Assembly: GCA_006226375.1 (NCBI GenBank)
Contig: SBHC01000081.1
Span: 1-64,000 of the forward strand
Reading direction: 5' to 3'
From: Deltaproteobacteria bacterium
GTDB taxonomy: Bacteria; Myxococcota_C; UBA6777
Length of the DNA stretch: 64,000 nucleotides
Shown: in pieces, positions 55,601 through 64,000 of the stretch
Layout of the letters: each line of letters opens with the position of its first letter
Numbering within the stretch: position 1 is the stretch's first letter
The notes under the pieces: model-generated
Told to the model about the DNA's origin: nothing
The model's database searches: none
The model's input: only the letters and a program-made list of their open reading frames with translations
Made by a program: the position numbers and the translations under genes

Positions 55601-57295
55601 AAAGCCCTGCTCACGTTGCTCAACGCGCCACGCCCTGCCTTGGATGTTCTCTCGGAAGACGCCCGCGCAACACTGTTTGATGTGCTGCGTGACCTGGAAA
55701 CGTTCCTCGTGACAAGTTTCCAAGAATTCGAAGACAAAAAAGAGGACGCTCCCAAACCGTCATGGTGCGACCATCGCCCCGATCCTCAGCGGGTGTTGCA
55801 GGCTCTCTTTGCGCTTGGAGACTACCAAGACAGCCTCCCTCTCTCCGAAGGTTCCCCCAAAAAGCAGCCCGGCATCCGGCTTCTTTTGGAACAACTGCAA
55901 AAGACATCCCAATCCTCAACCTTTGGGCAACTGCAACCTTCAGGACAAAGTTTGCGGTTTTTGCGCACCAACGCATCGGTCGCAACACCACCAAGGACTC
56001 ACCTTGCGCTGGAATGGGCGGAGGAAAGCCTCCAATCTGCCACAGCCGAGAGACCTCTGACCGAAGAACAGCGTCAGGCTCTTGATGTGATGATTGAATG
56101 CACGTTTCCAACGCCCCTCGCAGAGGCCTGGCACCACTACGAAGAAGCTCTCGAACGATTCCAAAAGCCGAACCCGAATGACTCTCCCCAACACTCCATT
56201 TGGCATATCGAAAGACTTCGTCAAGAAGGACTGCGCAAGAAGCCCTTGGTACCGATTCAAACCATCACCACCTATGACGCTGAGCGCGAGTTCTGGGTGC
56301 ATCTCAAACAGGTACATCAAGACACAGTCGAGTTTTTGGTTGCTCTCCTCAAAGAAACAGAGCCTCTGCCTGACAACTCAGTTGCCACAGATTCTTCTCT
56401 GTACCACGAACAATCCATGGCCTATCTGGAGCAGGTTGAGGTTCATGCCCACACAACCAAGCAGCCGCTCCAACCGGCACAGCAGCAGCTTCTCGCAACA
56501 GCGCGGGCTTTTCTCTCCCCGGAATGGGTCGAACGTCTTCATCAATGGGACATAGACCCCAGCTGCTCTGTCGAAGAGTTGGCATCCAGCACGGAGCGGT
56601 TCTTCCTGTTTGCCTACCAAAACGGTCTCCACACCCTGGTTCCAGTGTGGCAATCCCCGCTTCCAGCCAACTACCTGGAATCCACGTCCTGGTACACAGG
56701 CTTTCTGGAAGACATGCCTGAAAACCTGGTGCTGTACGGACATCTGCGAGGACAGACTCCTGACTGGTTCGTCGCCCCTGCCGAAGAGAATCTCGAATTC
56801 GACTCGTTCTCTGTTGTACCCGTAACAGGAGAAAGATACCTTCGTTGGCAATCCAACCCGTACCCCATTGCCTTGGACAATGCGACCTACGAGAACTTCC
56901 TCAACCAGCTCCACGCGCTGTCGTTTTCCTCCACCTTGGTTCTGGACCTGGATGGCGTGGAGCTCGACAAAGTCCGACACCTCGCCCAAGAGTTTACGTT
57001 GCTTCCGTGGCAAGGCGCAGGCGTTCAACTTGCTGAAGTTGTGGGCCAGTTTCAACAGATATGGGGACGGCTTGAGCTGCTGAACAACACACGAAACAAG
57101 CCCGAGCAACGCTCCACCATCCTCGCCGAGGAAGTCAGCGACTTTGAAGAGCAGCTAGCCTCGTTGTTCTCTATGTTGGTAGAACGTGAAACCACTCGTG
57201 AACTGCGTCAACGTGAAGTGATGGAAGCCAACCTTGTTCCAGGTGCAAGTTGGAACACCCAACTCAACTACAGAGTCCAGACCGAAGTGGGTTAG
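52661..57295 (+). CDS. Very large polytopic membrane protein of unknown function
   Basis: 1,544 residues (or 1,539 from ATG 52676; neither start has a strong site). The N-terminal 800 residues hold some 15 or more hydrophobic segments arranged in groups, with a coiled-coil-like loop at about 285-345 (Gln/Lys-rich, MKEKQKQVLQWQEQFKNK). The C-terminal 700 residues are soluble, acidic and helix-rich, with no motif I recognise. Repeated statements such as SLQESLTQSQQAL suggest helical repeats. No transporter, kinase, GT or secretion signature is visible. Its stop codon overlaps the dnaE stop on the other strand. Confidence 0.85.
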   Translation: MRQTTMTETPVASSSTSTLPDRFLDRGFLRKRGGQVLFGTMLQGILKSLVQIAMRLVVFGALCWLGWSAVSLELSKPREGFAFLLPVLVFSFPILALTSRRSWFSMIANIGFGLALVGTFFWLTTRSALTWKTFPWQWPVGLLLLVLLLVFLVWRLLKHNAVQSSLFVFFWLMALITNASALGYLVFRISRPGQLTVSSNALAITGALFVFFVLLAGLRVLWMDAARESRTKRIDKEPRSNAILLLEWLLPHTSLLLIIAPCLLFSEALLLHTMFEAIKVRPKIELMKEKQKQVLQWQEQFKNKASLTKLQQTNLNTQVDKTQLEIKALEQTIGHAKKMKLTNWMGVVIDPQGFPKIDGKEVEAPSWFLWLAGIIGALLIAAILRQQFVIWQGFSSAYQKLLALEIQEYSPFPNDAKELSSQRSEALEDFRAMLNGYGSFWCRIVLSFATAPTHSARSWILDPGHGVQSTFRLITEKGAQRGHWAMWGVSGLLGIVMFFSSPTPIRWVPILTSLWPSLLLGGVLLGWRVLRRSSTAQILPSWTWFLVPLHFGLSVAVFFLETNLSNPGEQWVVTVLQYSSVLSAFGFVLAYFVVGSRWQSATTLEVSSESHLDLRAETRRRILRLFAKLERREWTLEAFVYRIHPVRSGFVCMLMILPSFVLEIITTLSIWLRAFLRFSRRIRVLWPTLCWLAGLGLLSMTTLPQATGRATLFASLLFAWPSLWCLTLYLFFRRRRSLRRTFPDDNLQPPTSWTKRWILSLLLLPLAAWLLGAWSFVVGLAVSLLAVGSSLPLLFDWSVPPTFAKQDEAALSTNEEAEASESSEEETPAPVPTGWFYRLAQKWEELVNVGPDDDIYRLAFRFGGSDRTSRQLLLDSLQESLTQSQQALCNGNWFREEERELNRVYYEWLVAGGSMRTAPEELASFWILGLDLLGSMLVDLHHPTRRGILYETWSSNYELTRSPTSEQTWLATEALREDVWKALLTLLNAPRPALDVLSEDARATLFDVLRDLETFLVTSFQEFEDKKEDAPKPSWCDHRPDPQRVLQALFALGDYQDSLPLSEGSPKKQPGIRLLLEQLQKTSQSSTFGQLQPSGQSLRFLRTNASVATPPRTHLALEWAEESLQSATAERPLTEEQRQALDVMIECTFPTPLAEAWHHYEEALERFQKPNPNDSPQHSIWHIERLRQEGLRKKPLVPIQTITTYDAEREFWVHLKQVHQDTVEFLVALLKETEPLPDNSVATDSSLYHEQSMAYLEQVEVHAHTTKQPLQPAQQQLLATARAFLSPEWVERLHQWDIDPSCSVEELASSTERFFLFAYQNGLHTLVPVWQSPLPANYLESTSWYTGFLEDMPENLVLYGHLRGQTPDWFVAPAEENLEFDSFSVVPVTGERYLRWQSNPYPIALDNATYENFLNQLHALSFSSTLVLDLDGVELDKVRHLAQEFTLLPWQGAGVQLAEVVGQFQQIWGRLELLNNTRNKPEQRSTILAEEVSDFEEQLASLFSMLVERETTRELRQREVMEANLVPGASWNTQLNYRVQTEVG

Positions 57296-60200
57296 CGAAG
57301 GTAGGTTGGATTGTCCCCAAACATCCGCTCCAAAGCTTCAATCAGTTCTTCGGTAGGATGGATGTTCCACTCCTGTGGTAGCCGCATGACTGTCTCGGAG
57401 CGATCGGGAATGGTGATGTGCAAGAAGGTTGTGCAGTGACCTTGATGCTGTTTGAGTAGATCCATCATCTTCTCAAGCTTGCCGTTACCCAAGTCAGGCG
57501 TTTGAAGCTTGACATGAATCTCGCGAGACCGCTCTGCCCGAACCTCTGCAAGGGACGCCACCTCTTTGGCCAGCAGCTTGATGGACCGATCCCCAACTTC
57601 AAGGTCCCCCTTGATCAAAAGGGGCTGCTCGGCTTCAAGGAACGGAGCAGCCTGACGGAACGCCTCGGGGAACAAGCTGACTTCTATCGAGCCTGTCAGG
57701 TCTTCCACAACAACGAAGGCCATACGGTCTCCTCGTTTGGTGGTCATATCCTTTCGACTTGTAACAATCCCAGCCAAAGACACAACCCCACCGGACTTTC
57801 GCTCTTGGAGGTCAGCGATGTTGGCAGAGACGAAGTTGTCGAGGTCGTTGCGGTAACGATTCAGCGGATGACCTGAGATATAAAAGCCCAGCACATCCTT
57901 CTCAAACGACAGCAAGACCTTGTCGATCCATTCGGATATTTCTGCGATGTCGTAAGAAAGATCCGTCCCGCCACCTCCACCGCCACCACCAAAGAGAGAG
58001 ATCTGCGCGCTGGCTTTTTCACGCTGGACGACTTGGCCGTACTGCATCGCACCTTCGATGACATCAAACAGAGAGCGTCGGTTCGTTCCGAGAGAGTCAA
58101 AGGCCCCGCACTTGATCAACGATTCCACAACACGCCGGTTGACCTTCTTGTAATCAATGCGCTCACAGAAATCGACGAACGACTGGTAAGGACCGTTCTC
58201 TTTGCGCTCCTCGATGATCGAGTCAATGGCTCCCTCGCCGACATTCTTCACACCGGCCAAACCAAAGCGAATGTTACCGTCCACAACAGCGAAGGTTTTG
58301 TACGACTCGTTCACGTCGGGCGGAAGGACCAAAATGTCGGCTTTGGCACAGTCATTGAGATAAATCAGCATCTTCTCGGAGTTACCGGAGTCAGCTGTAA
58401 ACAACGCCGCCATATACTCACAGCGGTAGTAGGCTTTGAGATACGCCGTTTGGTACGCGACAAAGCCGTAGGCAGCACTGTGTGAGTTGTGAACGATGAG
58501 ACCGTTGGCCACAAAGTTGTGGTCTTCTTCCACGGTCAGGTCAAACGTTTGTTGCACCCCACGAGGTTCAATGGAAGTAATGGTATCCCAGTACACATCG
58601 GATGTTGCGAGGTTCATCAAACGCTGCGACGCGAAGAACCTTGCAAGCGTTGCAATGGTTCCTCGACGGAATCCACGCTTGTGAGGATTCCCTTTTCCGT
58701 ACATCTCCTTGGTGGACACGCCGGATTGGCTCTCCAGTTCACGCCATGTCAACCCAGCGGCTTCTCTCTCCTCGTTGACCCATCCGCGAACATCGGCCGG
58801 AACCGTATCTTTGCTTGTTTGGCCAGAGGTGACTTGCGCGAGGCGTTCCACAAGCTGGTCAACCTGCTCTTCTCGTCCTACACAATGAGGCGCGATCAGC
58901 TCGGAGAACGTTTCGCGGGTTCCATCCCCGATCAAGAACACACAAAAGCCTGGGCGCTTTTGCCCCCGATAATCGAAGGACTTGGATTGAATCCGGCTAG
59001 GCATCCCCAAGCGAAGCAAGAGACATTGAACATCTCGGGCGAAAGCTTCCGAAGATGTCGCATAAAACGGCGGAATCGACTTCTGCTTCCCAGAAATGTA
59101 CCCATCACCAGACCACAACCGTCCAAGGAACAGCGCAAGATCTTCATCACACAGCGCGAACACTTCGGCAGGCACTTGTTTTTCGGTAGCCTTCTTACCG
59201 AGCAGACCGAGCTGTTTGGCCCAGAGGAAGGCACCGGAGCGGACGGGTTCCTCCGCTGTTTGAAGCGCTGTGTTCCCGACAGTCGTTCGGTAAGCATGAG
59301 CCGCTCCACCCACACGTCCAGTCGTCGCACATACTTCCATACGCTCATCTTCGCGAACATAGATACGTGCAACGGTGTCAGGGAAAGCCTGGATAGCTTG
59401 GGCAAAGTCATCGATGTAGGTCGGAGAGTTGCTGTAGCAATACAAAGCAGAAGGATGACAGGTGTTTCCTTCCGACAACAAGCCTGCAAGAGTCACAAGC
59501 TCATGCTTGGGCCAGGAACGTTCGGTGTCTACGGATAGCTTGCGAGGTGCAGCGATACGATCACCGGGCTTAAGCTTCTCCAGAAGGGTCCATCCATCCA
59601 ATGTTCGGAAAGGATGGTTTCCTGTTGCCGTGATGGTTTTGCCCAGAGCCGTCTGTACTTCAAAGACAGCTTTGTGTCCGTTGTCGATGACATCGGTCAC
59701 ACGGCGAGGTACCAACTTCATGTCATCGTTGAGCGCATGAATCACAAACGGACGTTGTTCATCGTACAACGACTGGAGGGTTGTCATCTCTCCAGTGGAA
59801 GCGTCCATCACTTCGGTGCTACCGACCAAACATTTGTTGAACCCGTACTTGGCGAACTGTTCGAGAGTGTCGAAGAGTTCTTCAGCTTTGCCAACATCAA
59901 AGCTGTTCTTTTCAGCACCTTCGAGGAAGCGCTTTCGCTGCTTGATCATCTCCTCGACTTTTTTCTTACCCATCGCTCGACGAAGCATATCCGCTTCCCC
60001 GAGGGAGTAACTCGCGATTTCGTTGGCAATCTGCATAACCTGTTCCTGGTAGATGCAAACCCCGTACGTCGCTTTGAGGATAGGCTCAAGCTCCGCGAAG
60101 ATGTATTCGATCTTCTCTCGTCCGTGCTTTCGATCGATGAAGCTATCGACAACGCCCCCCTGCAAAGGACCTGGACGATACAGCGCCACCAACGCGATAA

Positions 60201-62187
60201 CGTCATCAAATACGGAGGGTTTGAGCTTCTTCATAACCTCCCGCATACCCGAGGATTCCAACTGGAACACCCCGACCGTATCCCCTGCGCATAGCAGCTC
60301 AAAGGCTTGGGGAGCGTCGAGAGGCACACGGTCGATATCAACCTTCTCCCCTCGTGTTTTCTCAATAATCCGGAGACAGTTCGCAATCAGGGTTAAGTTC
60401 TTGAGACCCAAAAAGTCGAACTTGATCAGACCGATGGCTTCGACCCCGTTCATATCGAACTGGGTCACAACTTCGCCCTTGGCCCCCTTGTAAAGTGGCA
60501 AGTGGTGCTCAAGCGAGCGGCCGTCTGAGATCACAACCCCTGCAGCGTGGATGGAGGAGTGACGGTTCAGACCTTCCAAACGTTGGCCAATGTCGATGAC
60601 TTTGGCGACCTTGGGGTCGCTCTCCATCATCTTGCCCAAACGAGGCTCTTGTTGGAGGGCATCAGCCAGCGTGATATCAAGAACGGCTGGGATCAGCTTC
60701 GCAATCTTGTCGACTTCCCCAAACGACATCCCGTACGCACGACCCACGTCACGAATGACCGCCTTGGCCTTCAACTTTCCAAAGGTGATGATCTGGGCCA
60801 CAGATGGACCATCTTCGACTGCATACTTCTGGCGGACGTACTCAATCACCTCTTCACGCCGGGCTTCGCAGAAGTCGACGTCGATATCAGGCATCGACAC
60901 ACGTTCAGGGTTGAGGAATCGTTCGAACAGAAGGTCGTGCTTGATCGGGTCGATGTCGGTGATTCGCATCGCAAACGCAACCAAACTTCCTGCCGCGGAG
61001 CCACGCCCAGGACCCACGGGGATGCCGTTGTCTTTGGCCCAGTTGATGAAGTCCGCCACGATCAAGAAGTAATCGCTGAAGCCCATCGATTCGATGATTT
61101 CCAGCTCGTACTTGAGGCGCTCGGCGTATTCTTTTTGGAGCGCTTCGTGTGTGTCTTCGGGATTCTCTTCGTAGACAATCTCCAGACGCTTGTTCATCCC
61201 CTCTTCCGACAACTGGACCAGGTATTGTTTGTTGTCGAGGCTCTTGTCGGGAAGATCAATGACGGGAAAGAAGTGCTGGCCGAGAGGCAACTCGACGTTG
61301 CACATGTCGGCAACTTTCTGGGTGTTATGACATGCCTCTGGGTAGTCCTTGAATTGCTCGAACATCTCGTCCGTGGACTTTAGATAAAACTCGTCTACCT
61401 CGTGCTTCAAGCGATTCGGGTCATCCATGCACTTGCGCATCTGGATGGCCATTAATACGTCTTGGGCCTCGGCGTCTTCGCGAGAGATGTAGTGGACGTC
61501 GTTGGTTGCCACAACATCAATGCTCAGGTCGTTGGCGATTTCATGCAGGATGGGGTTAATCCGGAGCTGGTCCTCGATCCCATTCATCTGCATCTCGATG
61601 AAGTAGCGACCGTCAAAGATCTCCTGAAATTCCTTTGCTGTTTCGCGCGCCTCGTCCAGACGGTTCCGCATACAGTGGGCCGCCAGTTCTCCGGCCAAGC
61701 AAGCAGAGAGACCAATCAGACCTTCAGAGTGCTCGCGAAGAATCTCCTTGTCGATGCGTGGGTTGTAGTAGAACCCCTCGAAGTATCCGGCCGAAACAAG
61801 CTTGCACAGGTTTTTGTAGCCAATTTCATTTTGCGCCAGAATAACGAAGTGGAACGCACGCTTTCCATCGCGGGTTACAGCGCTTTTGTCCTGACGAGCG
61901 CCTGGAGCCATATACACTTCGCAACCCAGAATGGGCTTGATGTCCGCTGCACGTGCTTTTTTGTAGAAGTCGACGGTACCGAACATATTGCCGTGGTCAG
62001 TCATCGCAACCGACGTCATCCCCAGTTCTTTGGCCCGGTTGATCACCCCGTACTCTTTCTTGGGGTTGTCGATCCGACCGATCCGCTGCGCACCGTCCAA
62101 CAAGCTGTAGGTTGTATGCAGGTGCAGGTGTGTAAACTGGCGGATTTTGGGAGCAGACGGCTCTACCAATTCGATCTTCGAGGACAT
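57292..62187 (-). CDS. dnaE: DNA polymerase III alpha subunit precursor (contains intein)
   Basis: 1,631-residue precursor from ATG 62187 (GGAG 8 nt upstream; a longer frame from 62250 lacks a site). Removing the 449-residue intein leaves 1,182 residues, a normal DnaE1 size. The PHP domain begins HLHLHTTYSLLDGA. The catalytic palm carries PDIDVDF and earlier GRGSAAGSLV. Helix-hairpin-helix, OB-fold (VSLAGIVTSRKDMTTKRGDRMAFVVVEDLTG) and C-terminal tau-binding regions follow. It is the replicative polymerase catalytic subunit. The gene converges on the 52.7-57.3 kb gene with overlapping stop codons. Confidence 0.97.
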   Translation of the reverse strand: MSSKIELVEPSAPKIRQFTHLHLHTTYSLLDGAQRIGRIDNPKKEYGVINRAKELGMTSVAMTDHGNMFGTVDFYKKARAADIKPILGCEVYMAPGARQDKSAVTRDGKRAFHFVILAQNEIGYKNLCKLVSAGYFEGFYYNPRIDKEILREHSEGLIGLSACLAGELAAHCMRNRLDEARETAKEFQEIFDGRYFIEMQMNGIEDQLRINPILHEIANDLSIDVVATNDVHYISREDAEAQDVLMAIQMRKCMDDPNRLKHEVDEFYLKSTDEMFEQFKDYPEACHNTQKVADMCNVELPLGQHFFPVIDLPDKSLDNKQYLVQLSEEGMNKRLEIVYEENPEDTHEALQKEYAERLKYELEIIESMGFSDYFLIVADFINWAKDNGIPVGPGRGSAAGSLVAFAMRITDIDPIKHDLLFERFLNPERVSMPDIDVDFCEARREEVIEYVRQKYAVEDGPSVAQIITFGKLKAKAVIRDVGRAYGMSFGEVDKIAKLIPAVLDITLADALQQEPRLGKMMESDPKVAKVIDIGQRLEGLNRHSSIHAAGVVISDGRSLEHHLPLYKGAKGEVVTQFDMNGVEAIGLIKFDFLGLKNLTLIANCLRIIEKTRGEKVDIDRVPLDAPQAFELLCAGDTVGVFQLESSGMREVMKKLKPSVFDDVIALVALYRPGPLQGGVVDSFIDRKHGREKIEYIFAELEPILKATYGVCIYQEQVMQIANEIASYSLGEADMLRRAMGKKKVEEMIKQRKRFLEGAEKNSFDVGKAEELFDTLEQFAKYGFNKCLVGSTEVMDASTGEMTTLQSLYDEQRPFVIHALNDDMKLVPRRVTDVIDNGHKAVFEVQTALGKTITATGNHPFRTLDGWTLLEKLKPGDRIAAPRKLSVDTERSWPKHELVTLAGLLSEGNTCHPSALYCYSNSPTYIDDFAQAIQAFPDTVARIYVREDERMEVCATTGRVGGAAHAYRTTVGNTALQTAEEPVRSGAFLWAKQLGLLGKKATEKQVPAEVFALCDEDLALFLGRLWSGDGYISGKQKSIPPFYATSSEAFARDVQCLLLRLGMPSRIQSKSFDYRGQKRPGFCVFLIGDGTRETFSELIAPHCVGREEQVDQLVERLAQVTSGQTSKDTVPADVRGWVNEEREAAGLTWRELESQSGVSTKEMYGKGNPHKRGFRRGTIATLARFFASQRLMNLATSDVYWDTITSIEPRGVQQTFDLTVEEDHNFVANGLIVHNSHSAAYGFVAYQTAYLKAYYRCEYMAALFTADSGNSEKMLIYLNDCAKADILVLPPDVNESYKTFAVVDGNIRFGLAGVKNVGEGAIDSIIEERKENGPYQSFVDFCERIDYKKVNRRVVESLIKCGAFDSLGTNRRSLFDVIEGAMQYGQVVQREKASAQISLFGGGGGGGGTDLSYDIAEISEWIDKVLLSFEKDVLGFYISGHPLNRYRNDLDNFVSANIADLQERKSGGVVSLAGIVTSRKDMTTKRGDRMAFVVVEDLTGSIEVSLFPEAFRQAAPFLEAEQPLLIKGDLEVGDRSIKLLAKEVASLAEVRAERSREIHVKLQTPDLGNGKLEKMMDLLKQHQGHCTTFLHITIPDRSETVMRLPQEWNIHPTEELIEALERMFGDNPTYLR
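58486..59832 (-). mobile_element. Homing intein inserted in DnaE (449 residues)
   Basis: In-frame insertion between FAKYGFNK and SHSAAYGFVAYQTAYLK; the flanking residues rejoin into the canonical DnaE sequence. It begins with Cys1 (CLVGSTEV) and has block B TATGNHPF with the catalytic His. It ends LIVHN with penultimate His and terminal Asn, followed by Ser+1. All splicing residues are present, so it should splice by the class 1 route. The centre has two LAGLIDADG-type motifs, LAGLLSEGN (near 59462-59496) and LGRLWSGDGYI (near 59098-59140), and an HTH-like stretch (LTWRELESQSGVSTKEMYG). The site is three residues downstream of the cyanobacterial split DnaE intein site. Confidence 0.96.
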
Positions 62188-62372
62188 TCTTATCTCCGTA
62201 ACATGCGGGACTTTCGACCCGCTGAGGTCGCTAACGTATCGGCTCAACAACCTACCACAGAGCGCATGTTCAGGAAAGGGTCAGACCAACTTGACTGTGC
62301 TCTGAAACGTGGTACCACATGGCAACACAAGGAAACGAACGAAAACCCTACCCAGCCCCGAAGGACAGCCCA

Positions 62373-64000
62373 GTGACAAGCCAAACCCAACCCCGCTCCA
62401 TGCGTTGCTACCAGAACGATTTGTACGCAGTGCTGGGCTTGTGCGTTGGATTGGCAGTGTACCTTTGGGGCGGAGCCACGACCATTCAGCCTGCAGACAG
62501 CGCTGAATTCTTAACCGTGGTTGCGACAAAAGGTGTGGCGCATCCTTCCGGTTACCCGCTCTACACCATGCTGGGCATTGGCATCTCTTCGTTACTGCCC
62601 GTCTCTATACCCCGCGCGTTGGCTATCTTAGCGGCGTTGATTACCTGGGGAACGTTGCTGGGTATCTACTTCTCCCTTCGTCAACTCACCCGCAATCGCC
62701 TGACCGCATTCTTTGCGGCCTGCATCGCTGGGACATCGCTGCATATCTGGAAACACGCCACCCACCCCGAGGCGTTTGCGCTGTTGGGCTTCTTTGCAGC
62801 CTGGCTTAGCGTCTTTACCGTGTATGCGTTGGACCCCAAACGAACCCACCGGCAACAGCAACTCGCCTGGTACGGTTACGCTTTGTTTGTTGGGTTGTCA
62901 TCCTCTCACCACCACTCCATTGTGTTGACTGCACCTTTGGGCGTGTTGCTCCTCTATCGTTTGTTCTTGTCACCCAGAACCAAGCTTACCAACACTGCAG
63001 GGCCGATGCTTGTCGGTGTGTTTCTCTTCCTAATGGGCTTGACTCCCTACTTGTATCTGCTTGCCGCAGGACAAACCAACAAAATGGGGTCGTGGGGAAG
63101 CATCTCCACAATGGGAGACCTTTGGAACCACTTCCTTCGCAAAGAATTTGGGACCTTCCAAAGCGGTCTTTACGCTTCAGGTCGTCCTTGGTGGTTTCAT
63201 TCGGTTGCCTACCTCAAGCGACTCTTTGCCTGGAAAGGCTCGTTCCCCTACGGACTTTGCGTTGCACCCTTGCTAGGGATGCTCTTGTTTGCGCTGCGTC
63301 GTTGGCCCAAGCCGTTGGGTGAGGGTGCAACACCAGAAGCTCATGACGAGAGACGCTGGAGACGTGAGATTGTTGGAGCGTGGTTGTTGTGCTGGATCTG
63401 CGCAGGCCTGTTGTTTCCGACCCAACTGATGATGGGCAAAGAACACCTCGATCAGTACGTAGCAGCGAGATTTTTCCTGCTTCCCGATGTGTTTGTGGGG
63501 CTCCTCGCAGGTGTGGGACTCGCGATCCTGTATGACCGCGCTCAGCACCTCCAGACGAGATACAACGAGGCACAAGAACAGTCCACGACGACGCGACGTT
63601 TTCTGGTGCCACTGCTGAACATTACGGTGGTGTACCTGCTGGTGATGGCCGCAGTGAAACAATATCCTGAAGGCTCATCCCACCACCGCAACTGGATTGA
63701 GAGCTACGCCAGAGACATCCTGCGCGAAGCACCCAAAGGTGCTCTGGTGATGGAAGCCAACGACGAAGCAACCTGCTTTGGCGTACGTTACCTACAGACG
63801 GTTCTGAAGATCCGGCAGGATGTTCGGATGGTTTGCATCCCTTTGCTTGCACGAAAGTGGTACGTCGACCAGCTCAAGGCAGCCTGGCCTGAGTTCTCCT
63901 ACAGGTGGCATCCAAAGAACATCTCCTCGGTTGCGATCTTGCGCCATTACTACAAGCTGGGTCGTCCAGTCCATGCCACTGAGTTGTACAATCGCTCGAT
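62373..64000 (+). CDS. DUF2723-family polytopic membrane protein (3' end beyond window)
   Basis: At least 542 residues; open to the window edge. The likely start is GTG 62373 with AAGGA upstream; ATG 62400 is in frame. Near the N-terminus TIQPADSAEFLTVVATKGVAHPSGYPLYTMLG is the DUF2723 signature (DSGEF, GVAHPPGYPL), with Asp and Glu at the start of the first periplasmic loop, as in GT-C glycosyltransferase-like proteins. Roughly ten transmembrane segments follow, then a soluble part (EANDEATCFGVRYLQTVLK). Protein or lipid mannosyltransferase-like function is inferred from family resemblance only. It is divergent from dnaE. Confidence 0.88.
   Translation, partial: MTSQTQPRSMRCYQNDLYAVLGLCVGLAVYLWGGATTIQPADSAEFLTVVATKGVAHPSGYPLYTMLGIGISSLLPVSIPRALAILAALITWGTLLGIYFSLRQLTRNRLTAFFAACIAGTSLHIWKHATHPEAFALLGFFAAWLSVFTVYALDPKRTHRQQQLAWYGYALFVGLSSSHHHSIVLTAPLGVLLLYRLFLSPRTKLTNTAGPMLVGVFLFLMGLTPYLYLLAAGQTNKMGSWGSISTMGDLWNHFLRKEFGTFQSGLYASGRPWWFHSVAYLKRLFAWKGSFPYGLCVAPLLGMLLFALRRWPKPLGEGATPEAHDERRWRREIVGAWLLCWICAGLLFPTQLMMGKEHLDQYVAARFFLLPDVFVGLLAGVGLAILYDRAQHLQTRYNEAQEQSTTTRRFLVPLLNITVVYLLVMAAVKQYPEGSSHHRNWIESYARDILREAPKGALVMEANDEATCFGVRYLQTVLKIRQDVRMVCIPLLARKWYVDQLKAAWPEFSYRWHPKNISSVAILRHYYKLGRPVHATELYNRS

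Noticed and set aside
58489-59538. Plus-strand frame across the intein, considered as a separate homing gene
   Set aside because: The minus-strand intein reads through with all splicing and endonuclease motifs; the plus frame shows none.
62291-62318. Promoter TTGACT with TACCAC for the DUF2723 gene
   Set aside because: The -10 box matches at only three positions; too weak to call.

Overview
The window is bacterial chromosome from a Gram-negative envelope-bearing organism. It carries Tol-Pal genes, many lipoproteins, two large periplasmic TPR proteins, four transmembrane Hanks-type Ser/Thr kinases with PEGA or polybasic tails, a PP2C phosphatase, a GspE-N/HD-GYP-like/receiver/PATAN (DUF4388) fusion, IPT/TIG and PKD pearl-string lipoproteins, and C-x5-C-x5-C-x4-C mini-motifs. 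This combination is typical of Myxococcota and related former Deltaproteobacteria, including Bradymonadia-like lineages. That assignment is inference, because no rRNA or tRNA lies in the window. No transposase, prophage or CRISPR array was seen. The one mobile element is an intein in dnaE.

Layout. 0.2-5.4 kb (minus): an IPT/PKD lipoprotein and nadD. 5.5-11.1 kb (plus): kinase 1, its likely PP2C partner and a multidomain regulator with a degenerate receiver. 11.1-13.4 kb (minus): a small lipoprotein and a secreted C2-domain protein with duplicated Cys-rich modules. 13.5-20.8 kb (plus): ccmC-like, HIT, metG, rho with a long leader that may autoregulate it, a membrane-anchored unknown and a rhomboid protease; pepP converges from the minus strand. 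22.4-31.6 kb (plus): an apparent four-gene operon of giant TPR protein, UbiA-type phosphoribosyltransferase, kinase 2 and kinase 3. 31.9-38.2 kb (plus): tolR, tolA/tonB-like, two tandem tolB paralogues, pal and an AEC transporter; no tolQ is present. 38.9-42 kb: trpS with an acidic insertion and two unknown genes. 46.8-42.0 kb (minus): an operon of a periplasmic/membrane unknown, kinase 4, an RluA-type pseudouridine synthase and a Cys-rich lipoprotein. 47.1-57.3 kb (plus): a 1,590-residue TPR/OmpA-like protein, bioY and a 1,544-residue membrane protein of unknown function. 62.2-57.3 kb (minus): dnaE with a 449-residue homing intein. 62.4 kb to the end: a partial DUF2723 membrane protein.

How the genes fit together. 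Housekeeping functions (NAD, Met-tRNA, Trp-tRNA, Rho, Pol III alpha, RluA) are interleaved with envelope maintenance (Tol-Pal, TPR proteins, polyprenyl-sugar enzyme, rhomboid, lipoproteins) and membrane kinases whose tails would lie outside the cytoplasm. The most distinctive signal is that Arg-rich, polycationic low-complexity tracts recur in exported or extracytoplasmic parts of kinases 1, 2 and 4, the TolA-like protein and the TPR/OmpA-like protein, while the first TolB ends in a Lys-rich plus Asp/Glu-rich tail. Many starts were moved from the longest frame to an internal ATG, GTG or TTG with a good ribosome binding site; the reasons are given per gene.
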